A stretch of DNA of 53,050 bases from Actinomycetota bacterium (GTDB lineage Bacteria > Actinomycetota > Thermoleophilia > Miltoncostaeales > Miltoncostaeaceae). The stretch lies in contig CAUJCX010000030.1 in the NCBI GenBank assembly GCA_963169235.1, positions 1 through 53,050 of the forward strand, written 5' to 3'. The notes under the pieces are model-generated. The model made no database searches and was not told where the DNA came from. It saw nothing but the letters and a program-made list of their open reading frames with translations. The translations under genes were made by a program, and so were the position numbers. This document shows positions 15,210 to 25,542 of the stretch, piece by piece. How positions within the stretch are numbered: the first letter of the stretch is position 1; each line of letters begins with the position of its first letter.

Positions 15210-16223
15210 CTACGCGGCCGGGAACCCCTCGTCCACGTGGGGCGTGCCCACCTGGTCGCACGCCTGGTCGAGCGTGGCCATCACGCCGAGGGTGTCGTCC
15301 AGCGGCATCACGGGGGACTCGGTGAGCCCCGCGGCCAGGCACTCCCCGACATGGGCGAACTCGTGCCACAGGCCTTGCCCGCCCAGGGGGTTGTCGATCA
15401 CCTCCACGTCGCGCCCGCGGCGGTGGACGAGGATGCGGGGCGGGTGGTTCATGCGGGGCTCCACCACGGCGTGGCCCTCGGTGCCCACCACGGTGGCGCC
15501 ACCGGGCCAGTCGGCCGTGAAGCCGCACGACAGCACGGCGTGCGCGCCGGAGGGGTAGCCCAGCAGCACGCCGGCCTCCACGTCCACGCCCGTGGGTCCG
15601 AGCGTGCCGACCGCGCGCACCACGTCGGGCGTGCCGAGGAACCACTGCGCGAACGCCGCCGGGTACACGCACGTGTCGAGCAGCGCTCCCCCGCCGTTGG
15701 CGGGATCCACCAGCCGCGCCAGGTGGTGGTACTCGTTGACGAACCCCAGGTCGGCGTGCACGGCGCGGACGTCGCCGAGGTGGCCGTCGGCCACGCGGCG
15801 GCGCAGCTCGCGCATCCCGGGTTGGAAGCGGTTCCACATCGCCTCCATCACGAACACCCCGGCCGCGCGGGCACGCTCCACCAGGTCGGCGGCCGCCGCG
15901 TGCGTGCACGTGAACGCCTTCTCCACCAGCACGGGCTTGCCGGCCGCGATGGCGTCGTTCACCACCGTCCAGTGCTGCGCGTGCGGGGTCGCGACGTAGA
16001 CGGCGTCCACGTCGGGGTCGGCCAGCAGCTCGGCGTAGGAGCCGTACGCCCGCGCGAAACCGTGCTCGGCGGCGAACTGCCGGGCCTTCTCGAGGCGCCG
16101 GGACGCCACCGCGTGCCGCACCGCGCCGGGCGCGTGGCCCAGGTCGGCGGCGGCGTCGCCGGAGATCCACCCCGTGGCGATGAAACCCCAGCGGATCGTG
16201 GGTGCGGACATGGGTAAGAGCAT
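15210..16223 (-). CDS. Gfo/Idh/MocA-family oxidoreductase
   Basis: 337-aa NAD(P)-dependent dehydrogenase acting on a sugar, inositol or related polyol. The N-terminal Rossmann fold runs RWGFIATGWISGDAAADL, then ASRRLEKARQFAAEHG, and VDAVYVATPHAQHW. The catalytic lysine motif is PVLVEKAFTCTHAAA (family EKP, here EKA), followed by MEAMWNRFQPGMRELR. This EAMW-RF-P pattern is seen in dihydrodiol-dehydrogenase-like members. ATG 16223 with GGGGAG upstream is preferred; ATG 16211 is possible. An open frame extends far upstream but there it is only antisense to the membrane-ORF cluster. Confidence 0.88.
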   Translation of the reverse strand: MLLPMSAPTIRWGFIATGWISGDAAADLGHAPGAVRHAVASRRLEKARQFAAEHGFARAYGSYAELLADPDVDAVYVATPHAQHWTVVNDAIAAGKPVLVEKAFTCTHAAAADLVERARAAGVFVMEAMWNRFQPGMRELRRRVADGHLGDVRAVHADLGFVNEYHHLARLVDPANGGGALLDTCVYPAAFAQWFLGTPDVVRAVGTLGPTGVDVEAGVLLGYPSGAHAVLSCGFTADWPGGATVVGTEGHAVVEPRMNHPPRILVHRRGRDVEVIDNPLGGQGLWHEFAHVGECLAAGLTESPVMPLDDTLGVMATLDQACDQVGTPHVDEGFPAA

Positions 16224-16412
16224 GGCACTCCCCGCGGGGGAGCGCGACGAACGTCGGTGGTCCGCGTCCTCCCTGAGCGACGGATCGCGACGGGCGCGTA
16301 AGCGCCTGACGTCGCCCTGCCCGGCCCTTCCACCGTGTGCTTGACAGGCAAAGGCGGTGGGGACCATGGTGGGGCACGGGACCGAGTCACCTCGTCGCTG
16401 GCAGGGCCGTCG
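16224..16412. other. Divergent intergenic region before the membrane-ORF relay
   Basis: Holds the plus-strand promoter at 16341-16370. Nothing else is recognisable. Confidence 0.4.
16341..16370 (+). promoter_or_regulatory. Promoter of the membrane-ORF relay
   Basis: TTGACA (16341-16346, exact consensus), 18-nt spacer, CATGGT (16365-16370). Predicted transcript start is near 16377, about 36 nt before ATG 16413. Confidence 0.55.
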
Positions 16413-16592
16413 ATGCGCAGCACACCGCTTCCCAGGAAGTACACCGCGTTCATGGCCGCGTGCGCCGCCGTCGCGACGTTCGGCTTCGTTGACCGCTCGG
16501 TGGACCCGCTGATGCGCACGGGCCTCGCCGTCGGGGCGGGCGTGGCGTTCTACGTCCTTCAGCGGCTCGTCGTCCACTGGGCGAAACGCTGA
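16413..16592 (+). CDS. Small membrane protein, 59 aa (relay ORF 1)
   Basis: Two short hydrophobic stretches, YTAFMAACAAVATFGF and TGLAVGAGVAFYVLQRLVV, with a basic end HWAKR. No family recognised. It is the first ORF after the TTGACA promoter. Its TGA overlaps the ATG of an 11-codon linker ORF by one base (TGATG), starting a chain of coupled ORFs that continues to 18191. Confidence 0.6.
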   Translation: MRSTPLPRKYTAFMAACAAVATFGFVDRSVDPLMRTGLAVGAGVAFYVLQRLVVHWAKR

Positions 16593-16627
16593 TGCGGTGC
16601 GCGCCCCACGCCGGAGCGGAGGGGTAG
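16592..16627 (+). CDS. 11-codon linker ORF
   Basis: MRCAPHAGAEG then TAG. It starts on the stop of the 59-aa gene and ends 3 nt before the next start (GTG 16631), which also has GGAGGGG upstream. Perhaps only a ribosome bridge; may be coincidence. Confidence 0.3.
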   Translation: MRCAPHAGAEG

Positions 16628-16630
16628 GCC

Positions 16631-16852
16631 GTGGCGACGCCTGCGAGCGGGGGTACGGGGCGGTGGCGCGGTTGGCGGGCCACGGCCTCGGGACGTGCCC
16701 GCATCCGCCTCGCGTTGCTGGTGGTCCTCGTCGTCCCGGCGGTGGCCGCGCTGGTCGCCCTGACCGACATGACCGTGCTGCGTGCGACCGTGGCGATGGT
16801 GATCGCGTACGCGGTGGTGTGGCTCGTGCTGGGGCTGGTGGACCGGCCATGA
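16631..16852 (+). CDS. Small membrane protein, 73 aa (relay ORF 2)
   Basis: A basic N-terminal segment RWRGWRATASGRARIR is followed by two hydrophobic helices, LALLVVLVVPAVAALVAL and ATVAMVIAYAVVWLVLGLV. Topology is probably a hairpin with both ends in the cytoplasm by the positive-inside rule. No family recognised. GTG start with GGAGGGG at 16617-16623; the stop overlaps the next ATG as ATGA (16849-16852). Confidence 0.6.
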   Translation: MATPASGGTGRWRGWRATASGRARIRLALLVVLVVPAVAALVALTDMTVLRATVAMVIAYAVVWLVLGLVDRP

Positions 16853-16908
16853 CGCACCGGCGCACGACGCATGACGCAGCGTCGACGGCAGAAGACAGCC
16901 GCCCGTGA
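16849..16908 (+). CDS. 19-codon linker ORF
   Basis: Begins ATGA on the stop of relay ORF 2 and ends GTGA on the start of relay ORF 3. The peptide MTHRRTTHDAASTAEDSRP is hydrophilic. Real translation is unproven; its ends match both neighbours exactly. Confidence 0.35.
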   Translation: MTHRRTTHDAASTAEDSRP

Positions 16909-17081
16909 GCGCTCGCTCCGGCAGGCTGGTGCGCTACGTGCTGCTCGCTCTCGCGTGGTGCGCCATCCTCACCGTTCCCGCAAGCCGGTGGATGGATCGA
17001 TCGCCCTGGGCCACGTTCGCCATCCTCGCGTTCGGCTCGGTCACGGCGATGGTGGTCATCGCGTGGCTGAAGGACGACTGA
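16905..17081 (+). CDS. Small membrane protein, 58 aa (relay ORF 3)
   Basis: VSARSGRLVRYVLLALAWCA begins a first hydrophobic helix, and WATFAILAFGSVTAMVVIAW forms the second, ending LKDD. The MDRSPWATF loop lies between them. Size and two-helix layout match relay ORFs 1 and 2. GTG start within a GTGA overlap. The family is unknown to me. Confidence 0.55.
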   Translation: MSARSGRLVRYVLLALAWCAILTVPASRWMDRSPWATFAILAFGSVTAMVVIAWLKDD

Positions 17082-17085
17082 CGCG

Positions 17086-17154
17086 ATGCCGTCACGCATC
17101 CTTGGTCGGCGTCCGGGCAGCGGTCTCGATCGGCGGCGGAAGAACCGGCGATGA
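17086..17154 (+). CDS. 22-codon linker ORF (first copy)
   Basis: MPSRILGRRPGSGLDRRRKN plus RR, very basic, starting 5 nt after the previous stop and ending ATGA on the start of the 149-aa gene. A second 22-codon ORF sits at the same place before the paralogue at 17760. Confidence 0.35.
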   Translation: MPSRILGRRPGSGLDRRRKNRR

Positions 17155-17600
17155 CGCGTGAGGTCGAGACGCCCCGCCAGAGCGCCGTGTGGGCCGTGGT
17201 GGGCGGCGCGGCCACCGCGGTCGCCGTCGCCGTGCTGGCTCCGGCACATGCGTGGCCGTGGGTGGCGCCGCTCGCCGCCGTCGCGATGGCGCCCGTGGCG
17301 TTCGCCTCGCGCCGGTACACAGCACGGCTGCTCGCCCGCGCCGACGAGTCGCCGCAGCTCCCGCCGGGGACGCGTGGGGCGGCGCCCACGTCGCTGTGGA
17401 GGTCGCCTCCCTCGGCCTACGGCATGGCCACCAGCGTGGCGGTGGCGTTCGCCGCCGGCGCCGCGATCGCGTTCGGGACGGGGGATCGCTCGCTGGGGAT
17501 GTCGCTCCTCATCGGTCTCGTCGCGGCGTTGGTGGCGGCCGCCGTGCTCGCGGTCTGGTGGCGACGGCGCCGGGCGCCGACGGGAGGGCCGCGCGGGTGA
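17151..17600 (+). CDS. Membrane protein, 149 aa, four predicted helices (relay ORF 4)
   Basis: After MTREVETPRQSAVWAVV come hydrophobic stretches around VVGGAATAVAVAVLAP, WVAPLAAVAMAPVAFA, ATSVAVAFAAGAAIAFG and MSLLIGLVAALVAAAVLAV, and a basic end WWRRRRAP. It is a paralogue of the 143-aa protein at 17760, shown by the shared N terminus (ETPRQSAVWAVVGGA against ETRRQSAVGAVIGAV) and the same helix order. No enzyme motif is visible. Its stop overlaps the next start as GTGA. Confidence 0.65.
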   Translation: MTREVETPRQSAVWAVVGGAATAVAVAVLAPAHAWPWVAPLAAVAMAPVAFASRRYTARLLARADESPQLPPGTRGAAPTSLWRSPPSAYGMATSVAVAFAAGAAIAFGTGDRSLGMSLLIGLVAALVAAAVLAVWWRRRRAPTGGPRG

Positions 17601-17698
17601 AGCGGTGGGTGCCACTCGCCCTCGTGTTCGTCGCCGCGGTGGGGGTGACGGTGCTCGGGCTCGTGGCGTGGCGCAAGCGCCGCGGGAGGGGGACGTGA
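17597..17698 (+). CDS. 33-aa single-helix membrane peptide (relay ORF 5)
   Basis: MKRWVPLALVFVAAVGVTVL followed by GLVAWRKRRGRGT: one transmembrane helix with a strongly basic C-terminal tail. GTG start in a GTGA overlap, with GGGAGG 9 nt upstream. This is the size of small regulatory membrane peptides, which normally go unannotated. Confidence 0.5.
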   Translation: MKRWVPLALVFVAAVGVTVLGLVAWRKRRGRGT

Positions 17699-17763
17699 CC
17701 GTGCCGCGGTTCTCCGGGCCGCCAGAACCGGTGTCCCGGTCGACCGGGCGGGGACGAGGATGA
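17695..17763 (+). CDS. 22-codon linker ORF (second copy)
   Basis: MTVPRFSGPPEPVSRSTGRG plus RG, starting GTGA on the 33-aa gene and ending ATGA on the 143-aa gene. Same length and same junction type as the linker before its paralogue. Confidence 0.35.
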   Translation: MTVPRFSGPPEPVSRSTGRGRG

Positions 17764-18191
17764 CCCCCACGCTCGAGACGCGCCGTCAGTCGGCCGTCGG
17801 GGCGGTGATCGGCGCCGTCGCCGTCGGCGCCGCGGCCTCCCTGCGAGAGCAGCCATGGGTGGTGGCGATCGCGGTGGTCGTCGCCGGGCTGGCCGGGTAC
17901 GGGTTGCGCCGCTACCTCGCGCGGCGCCGGGCGCGTCCCGCTCCCCCGCCCCCACCGCCGGGCGGACGCGCCGGGCCGCTGCCCGCGCGCCCGCGACCGC
18001 CGTCCGTGCTGCGTATCGCGGTGGGCGTCGTTGGCGTGTTCGTGGCCGGCTTCGCCCTCCGCTACTGGGATGGGAACGGAGGCCTCGGACCGGCCCTGTC
18101 GAACGGAGCGCTCGTGGCCGCCGCGGTCGCGGCGGGATGGGCGTTCACGCTGCCCTGGCCCGCGCGGTGGACCGGCTGGAGACGGACGTGA
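17760..18191 (+). CDS. Membrane protein, 143 aa, paralogue of the 149-aa protein (relay ORF 6)
   Basis: MTPTLETRRQSAVGAVIGAV opens helix 1, WVVAIAVVVAGLAGYGL helix 2, then a Pro/Arg linker (RPAPPPPPPGG), VLRIAVGVVGVFVAGFAL helix 3 and ALVAAAVAAGWAFTLPW helix 4. Tandem duplication with the 17151 gene is clear from the N terminus. It is the last ORF of the relay and ends 24 nt from the convergent ligA stop. No known family. Confidence 0.65.
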   Translation: MTPTLETRRQSAVGAVIGAVAVGAAASLREQPWVVAIAVVVAGLAGYGLRRYLARRRARPAPPPPPPGGRAGPLPARPRPPSVLRIAVGVVGVFVAGFALRYWDGNGGLGPALSNGALVAAAVAAGWAFTLPWPARWTGWRRT

Positions 18192-18215
18192 ACCGCCGCT
18201 CTCACCTACGCGGCC

Positions 18216-21041
<2,826 letters not shown>

Positions 21042-21060
21042 TCACGGCATCCGAGCGGAT

Positions 21061-22323
21061 GTGACGAGCGGGCTCCTCGCGACGGGGGCGTCCGCGGCCC
21101 TGCTGGCCGGGCTGCTGGCGTTCGCCGCCCTGCGGCCGCGGGATCTTCCCGAGGCGGTGTTCGCCGTGCCTGCGGCCGTGGTGGTGGTGGCCACGGGCAT
21201 GCTGCCCCTGGGCGCGGCGGAGGACGAGATGCGCCGGGTCGCTCCGGCCGTGGCGTTCCTCGCCGCCATCCTGATGCTCAGCCGCCTCTGCGACGTCCTG
21301 GGGCTGTTCCGCGCCGCGGGCCGCGCGATGGCGGTGGGCGGCGGCGACCCACGCCGCCTGCTGACGCGCGTCGTCGTCGCGGCGGCGGTCGTGACGGCGG
21401 TGCTCAGCCTCGACGCCACCGTGGTGCTGCTGACGCCCGTGGTGTTCGCCACCGCCACCCGCCTGGGCGTGCGGGCCCGGCCCCACGCCTACGCGTGCAC
21501 GCACATCGCCAACGCCGGGTCGCTGCTGCTGCCGGTGTCCAACCTCACCAACCTGCTGGCCGTCGCCGCGTCCGGCATCACATTCGTGCGGTTCGGCCTG
21601 CTGATGGCCCTGCCGTGGCTGGCGGTGATCGCGGTGGAGCTGGTCGCGCTGCGCGTCCGGTTCGCGACCGACCTCAGCGTGGGCACCCGGCGCCCCGCCC
21701 CACCGGACGATGCACCCGTGCCGGTGTTCGCGGTCGCCGTGCTGGCGCTGACGCTGGCGGGCTTCGTCGTGGCGTCGCTGGTCCACGTGGAGCCCGCCTG
21801 GGTCGCGGCGGCCGGGGTCGCGCTCCTGGCATGGCAGGCGGTGCGCGACGGACGCACCACGCCGGCCGCCATCGCCCGCGACGCCGACGTGCCGTTCCTC
21901 CTCTTCGTCCCCGCCCTTGCGATCGTGGTCGCGGCGCTCGTCCACCACGGTCTGGGCGACGCCATCGGGCGCATCGCCCCGCAGGGACACGGGCTCGTCG
22001 CGCTGGCGCTGTGGTGCCTGCTGGCGACGCTCTTGGCCAACACGCTCAACAACCTCCCCGCGATGCTCGTGCTGCTGCCCGTGGCCGCACCGGCCGGGGT
22101 CGGGGCGCTGCTCGCCACCGTGATCGGGGTGAACGTGGGGCCCAACCTGACGTACACGGGGTCGCTTGCCACCCTGCTGTGGCGGCGCGTTCTGCGCGAG
22201 CATGACCACGACGCCCCGCTGGCGGAGTTCACCGGCGTCGGGGCACTGGCGACGCCGGCGGCACTGGTGGCCGCCATCGTGGCGTTGTGGGCGGGCCTTC
22301 AGGTATTCGGAGGTGGAGCGTGA
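21061..22323 (+). CDS. ArsB/SLC13-type permease
   Basis: 420-aa integral membrane transporter, 10-12 helices. Conserved parts of the ArsB/NhaD/citrate (ion transporter) superfamily are present: SLDATVVLLTPVV, NAGSLLLPVSNLTNLLA, ANTLNNLPAMLVLLP and GVNVGPNLTYTGSLATLLW, the last closely matching arsenite-pump ArsB proteins. No ArsA, ArsC or arsenic-type ArsR is adjacent, so arsenite as substrate is uncertain. GTG 21061. The stop overlaps the USP gene start as GTGA. Confidence 0.85.
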   Translation: MTSGLLATGASAALLAGLLAFAALRPRDLPEAVFAVPAAVVVVATGMLPLGAAEDEMRRVAPAVAFLAAILMLSRLCDVLGLFRAAGRAMAVGGGDPRRLLTRVVVAAAVVTAVLSLDATVVLLTPVVFATATRLGVRARPHAYACTHIANAGSLLLPVSNLTNLLAVAASGITFVRFGLLMALPWLAVIAVELVALRVRFATDLSVGTRRPAPPDDAPVPVFAVAVLALTLAGFVVASLVHVEPAWVAAAGVALLAWQAVRDGRTTPAAIARDADVPFLLFVPALAIVVAALVHHGLGDAIGRIAPQGHGLVALALWCLLATLLANTLNNLPAMLVLLPVAAPAGVGALLATVIGVNVGPNLTYTGSLATLLWRRVLREHDHDAPLAEFTGVGALATPAALVAAIVALWAGLQVFGGGA

Positions 22324-22811
22324 CGGGCATCACGGCATGGGTGGAACAGGCGACGTGGCCGGCCGTGATCGCCGCGACCGCCCGCCTGGCCGAGTCGGTG
22401 ACCGACCCGGACATCGCGCTCGTGTACGCCGCCGACGACGACGCGCGCGCCGTCGCCGGGGGCTCCGTGCGCGGCCTGCTGGGACGACGGCGGAACGATG
22501 ATCGGGTGCATGCGGCGACGCAGGCGGCCGCCGAGGTGGTGCTGGCGGACGCGCTCGCGACCCTGGCGCGCCCCGCCGCCGTGCGCGTGGTGCACGGGCG
22601 ACCCGAACGCGCCGTGCTCGCCGCGCTCGACGGCATGGACTGGCTGGTGCTGGCGCGCGACGGAGACCTGACGCGGCTGGGGCCGCACAGCCTCGGGCCC
22701 CACACCCGCTTCGTGCTGGATCACGCGCCGTGCGACGTGGTGCTGGTGTGGCCGGACTCCGCCCCCGGCATCGACACCGCGCCCCCGCCACCACCGCCGG
22801 GCGCGCCGTAG
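22320..22811 (+). CDS. Universal stress protein-like, partner of the permease
   Basis: 163 aa. [31 protein letters not shown] and the C-terminal GPHSLGPHTRFVLDHAPCDV followed by VLVWP resemble the UspA fold, with the last strand-helix replacing the usual ATP-binding GSVS loop by a GPHTRF form. A Pro-rich tail follows. It is coupled to the permease by a GTGA overlap, so it may modulate that transporter. Confidence 0.7.
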   Translation: MTGITAWVEQATWPAVIAATARLAESVTDPDIALVYAADDDARAVAGGSVRGLLGRRRNDDRVHAATQAAAEVVLADALATLARPAAVRVVHGRPERAVLAALDGMDWLVLARDGDLTRLGPHSLGPHTRFVLDHAPCDVVLVWPDSAPGIDTAPPPPPPGAP

Positions 22812-22828
22812 GCACCACGGCCCGCGGC

Positions 22829-23668
22829 CTACGAGGGCGCCCCCAGCGTCCCGAGCACCCGGTCGAGGACGGGCACGGCCTGCGCGTCGGTGAGGGCGAG
22901 GTGCAGCGGGGTCACCGAGATCTCTCCGCGCAGGTGCGCCGCGAAGTCGGTGCCCTCCTCCTCGTGATGCCCCGGCATCGCGTTGTAGATGTCGTAGCGC
23001 CGGCCCGGGTCGCCGTCGGCCCCGGCCAGGTCGTCGTCGTCGGGCAGCATCTCGTCCGGGTGGGGACGCAGCTCGTCGTTGTAGATGCGGCGCCCCAGTC
23101 GCGTCGCCCGCACCACCGGCGGCTGGGACGAGCACTCCGCCGGGGAGTTGACGTTGTACGCGCGATCGCGGGGGATCTCGCCGCGCAGCCCGGCGTCCAC
23201 CAGGCGCGCCACGGCGTCCGCCACCGGCGCGAAGTCGAAGTGGCTGCCGTCCCAGCGGTCGGCGGGGGTGCCGCGCGCCGCACACGACACGGCCACCGCC
23301 AGCCACCCGCACAGAAGCCCCTCGAACGCGGCGCCCACGGTGCCGGAGTACGTCACGTCGTCGCCCATGTTGACGCCGTGGTTGATGCCGCTCACCACCA
23401 CGTCGGGCACGACGTCCAGCACGCCCAGCGCGGCCAGCCGCACGCAATCGACGGGGGTGCCGTCGCACGACACGGCGGGCGTGCCGTCCGGCAGGCGCAG
23501 GCGCCGCACGTGCAGGGGCTGGTGGATGGTGATGGCGCGCGCCACCGCGCTGCGGTTGGCGTGCGGGGCCAGCACGTGCACGTTGCCGACGGCGCGCAGG
23601 GGGGCCACCAGGGCGTGCAGCCCGGGGCTGTCGACCCCGTCGTCGTTGGTGATGAGGATCTCGGGCAC
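22829..23668 (-). CDS. surE: 5'-nucleotidase SurE
   Basis: 279 aa. SurE is a divalent-metal nucleoside 5'-monophosphatase with broad specificity. Motifs: ILITNDDGVDSPGLHAL with the metal Asp pair, HANRSAVARAITI, GTPVDCVRLA, VVSGINHGVNMGDDVTYSGTVGAAFEG (quoted in part: SGINHGVNMGDDVTYSG) and the late TPLHLALTD. Slightly longer than the usual 250 aa because of an acidic insertion, DEMLPDDDDLAGADGD. GTG 23668 is the family-correct start (MPEILITNDDG). Convergent with the USP gene and divergent from the secreted hydrolase. Confidence 0.94.
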   Translation of the reverse strand: MPEILITNDDGVDSPGLHALVAPLRAVGNVHVLAPHANRSAVARAITIHQPLHVRRLRLPDGTPAVSCDGTPVDCVRLAALGVLDVVPDVVVSGINHGVNMGDDVTYSGTVGAAFEGLLCGWLAVAVSCAARGTPADRWDGSHFDFAPVADAVARLVDAGLRGEIPRDRAYNVNSPAECSSQPPVVRATRLGRRIYNDELRPHPDEMLPDDDDLAGADGDPGRRYDIYNAMPGHHEEEGTDFAAHLRGEISVTPLHLALTDAQAVPVLDRVLGTLGAPS

Positions 23669-23720
23669 CGACGGTGGACTCTAGCTTCCGACGGTTTCGG
23701 AACGCCTTCGCCCCAGTTCG

Positions 23721-23761
23721 GTTACAGCCGTCCGAATCGCACCGACGGGGCGTTACAGTCG
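23721..23761. repeat. Direct repeat upstream of the secreted hydrolase
   Basis: GTTACAGCCG (23721-23730) and GTTACAGTCG (23752-23761), 31 bp apart or about three helical turns. The second copy includes TACAGT, a possible -10 for the gene at 23797. May be a regulator site. Confidence 0.35.
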
Positions 23762-23796
23762 ATCGTGGACGCGTCGGTGACACGCAAGGAGAAGGG

Positions 23797-25542
23797 ATGC
23801 GCGCGATGGCTCGGATCGGTACGACGGACAGCCCGCGGACGAGGCTGCCGCTGCGCCTGGCGTGCGTGGGGGCGGCCCTCGCGGCCGGCGCCACCCCGGC
23901 GCTGGCCAAGGACGTGAACGACTACTCGAAGAGCCCCGCGCACCGCGCGTTCTTCACCCAGAAGCTCCAGTGGAACGCCGCCACGTGCAAGGGCACGGCG
24001 CCCAAGATGGTGTGCGCACGCGTGCGTGTGCCCAAGAGCTGGGCGAAACCCTCGCTGGGGAGCATGCACATCGTCGTCAGCCGCCCGGCGAAGAACGTGC
24101 GCCGGCCCCGCGTGCTGTTCACCAACCCCGGAGGCCCCGGGCTGCCCGGCCTGAGCACGTCCAGCCTGGCCGTCGAGACGCAGGCCATCACCAAGACGCA
24201 CACGCCCATCGGCATCGACCCGCGCGGCGTGGGCCTGTCGAGCACGCAGGTGTGCCGGGGCCTGGCGGCGCTCAACGCGCGCTACACGTCCACCGACATG
24301 CGCACGCTGACCGAGGCCCAGCTGACCGCGTACGCCACCGCCAAGGCCGCGGTGTACCGCCGCTGCTTCCGGCAGCCCGGCAGCATCATCCGCTACATCG
24401 ACACGCCCAGCGCCATCCGCGACGCCGTGCTGGTGATGCACCTGCTGCACTACCGCAGCGTCGACTACTTCGGCGGCTCGTACGGGTCGTGGTACGGCAC
24501 GGTCGCCGCCCGCATGTTCCCCAGCCGGTTCCGGCGCGTCGTGGTGGACGCCAACACCGACTTCGGCCGCAGCCGCCTCGTCGGGGTGGGCGACGACCAG
24601 TCCGAGTCGCACCAGCGCTCGTTCGACCGGGCCTTCCTGCCGTGGGCCGCGCGCCACAACGACGAGCTGGGCCTGGGCGCCGATCCCGCGGCGGTCGAGG
24701 CCACCATCGAGCGCATCCGTGCGGGCGCCAAGGCCGGCGTGTTCGGCCCGAAGGTGACCACCAGCACCATCGACGCGCTGAACTACCAGGCTGCGCGCGA
24801 CCTGGTGATGTCGTCCAGCATCTACGCGTTCACGTACTCGGGCCTGCGCAAGGCCCTCGACGGCGACCGCACCGGGCTCCCCGTCCTGGTCGCGTCGCTC
24901 GATGAGATCGCCAACCCGTCGAAGCTCAAGGCGACGGGCCTGTGGGAGGCCAACAACGCGTACTACTGCAACGACTCCGGCCCGGGGCCCAGCGCCGCCG
25001 TGGCCGCCCGCACCGCCCTCCGGCTCAACCACCAGTACCCGGTGGTGGACAGCCTCGAAGCCATGCCGGCCTGCGTCGGCTGGCCCCAGAGCGCCCGCTG
25101 GACCCCCGCCGACGTCCGGCGTCCCCTGCACGGCGTCCTGATGACGCAGGCCGAGGACGACGCGCCCACCAGCTACGCCGGCGCCCGTCACGCCCGCTTC
25201 GCCAGCCGGGGCATGGTGCGGATGGTGATGCTGGACGACGCCAGCAGGCACGGGGTCTCGTCCGATGCGTGCGTGACGCGCGTGACGCACCGCTACCTGG
25301 CCACCGGCCGCTTCCCGACGCGCGACGTGCACTGCCAGGCGCCGCCCCTGCCGGGCGACCGTCAGGTGTACGAGATCGGCAACCCCGCGTCCGCGGCGAA
25401 CCCGCTGCCGGTGCTGCCGCCGTACCTCACCCGCGACTTCTCGATGCCGTCCGTCGACCCGACGGCGCCGGTCAACCCCAACCCGGGGCCGGTGCTGCAG
25501 CCGGTCCCGGAGGCGGGTCGCCCGGGTACCGCACCGAAGTGA
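23797..25542 (+). CDS. Secreted alpha/beta hydrolase, tripeptidyl-aminopeptidase (TAP) type
   Basis: 581 aa with a signal peptide (RLACVGAALAAGATPALA). The mature enzyme shows LFTNPGGPGLPG (oxyanion loop), GIDPRGVGLSS, the nucleophile elbow YFGGSYGSWYG and a C-terminal TAP-like domain with GVLMTQAEDDAPTSYAGARH (acid) and DDASRHGVSSDACVTR (His). This is the SlpD/TAP exported peptidase family of actinobacteria, which removes tripeptides or small peptides. ATG 23797 has AAGGAG 5 nt upstream. The Pro-rich tail overlaps truA on the other strand by 71 bp. Confidence 0.87.
   Translation: MRAMARIGTTDSPRTRLPLRLACVGAALAAGATPALAKDVNDYSKSPAHRAFFTQKLQWNAATCKGTAPKMVCARVRVPKSWAKPSLGSMHIVVSRPAKNVRRPRVLFTNPGGPGLPGLSTSSLAVETQAITKTHTPIGIDPRGVGLSSTQVCRGLAALNARYTSTDMRTLTEAQLTAYATAKAAVYRRCFRQPGSIIRYIDTPSAIRDAVLVMHLLHYRSVDYFGGSYGSWYGTVAARMFPSRFRRVVVDANTDFGRSRLVGVGDDQSESHQRSFDRAFLPWAARHNDELGLGADPAAVEATIERIRAGAKAGVFGPKVTTSTIDALNYQAARDLVMSSSIYAFTYSGLRKALDGDRTGLPVLVASLDEIANPSKLKATGLWEANNAYYCNDSGPGPSAAVAARTALRLNHQYPVVDSLEAMPACVGWPQSARWTPADVRRPLHGVLMTQAEDDAPTSYAGARHARFASRGMVRMVMLDDASRHGVSSDACVTRVTHRYLATGRFPTRDVHCQAPPLPGDRQVYEIGNPASAANPLPVLPPYLTRDFSMPSVDPTAPVNPNPGPVLQPVPEAGRPGTAPK

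Noticed and set aside
16224-17615. Minus-strand open frame continuing upstream of the Gfo/Idh/MocA gene to make an 800-residue protein
   Set aside because: The part beyond 16223 is Arg/Pro/Gly-rich and antisense to the small membrane ORFs. The Rossmann fold starts right after 16211-16223, where a Shine-Dalgarno is found.
21061-22323. Arsenic resistance operon (ArsB with the ArsR-type gene at 6485)
   Set aside because: The two genes are 14 kb apart, no ArsC or ArsA is present, and the ArsR-type protein shows no cysteine metal site.
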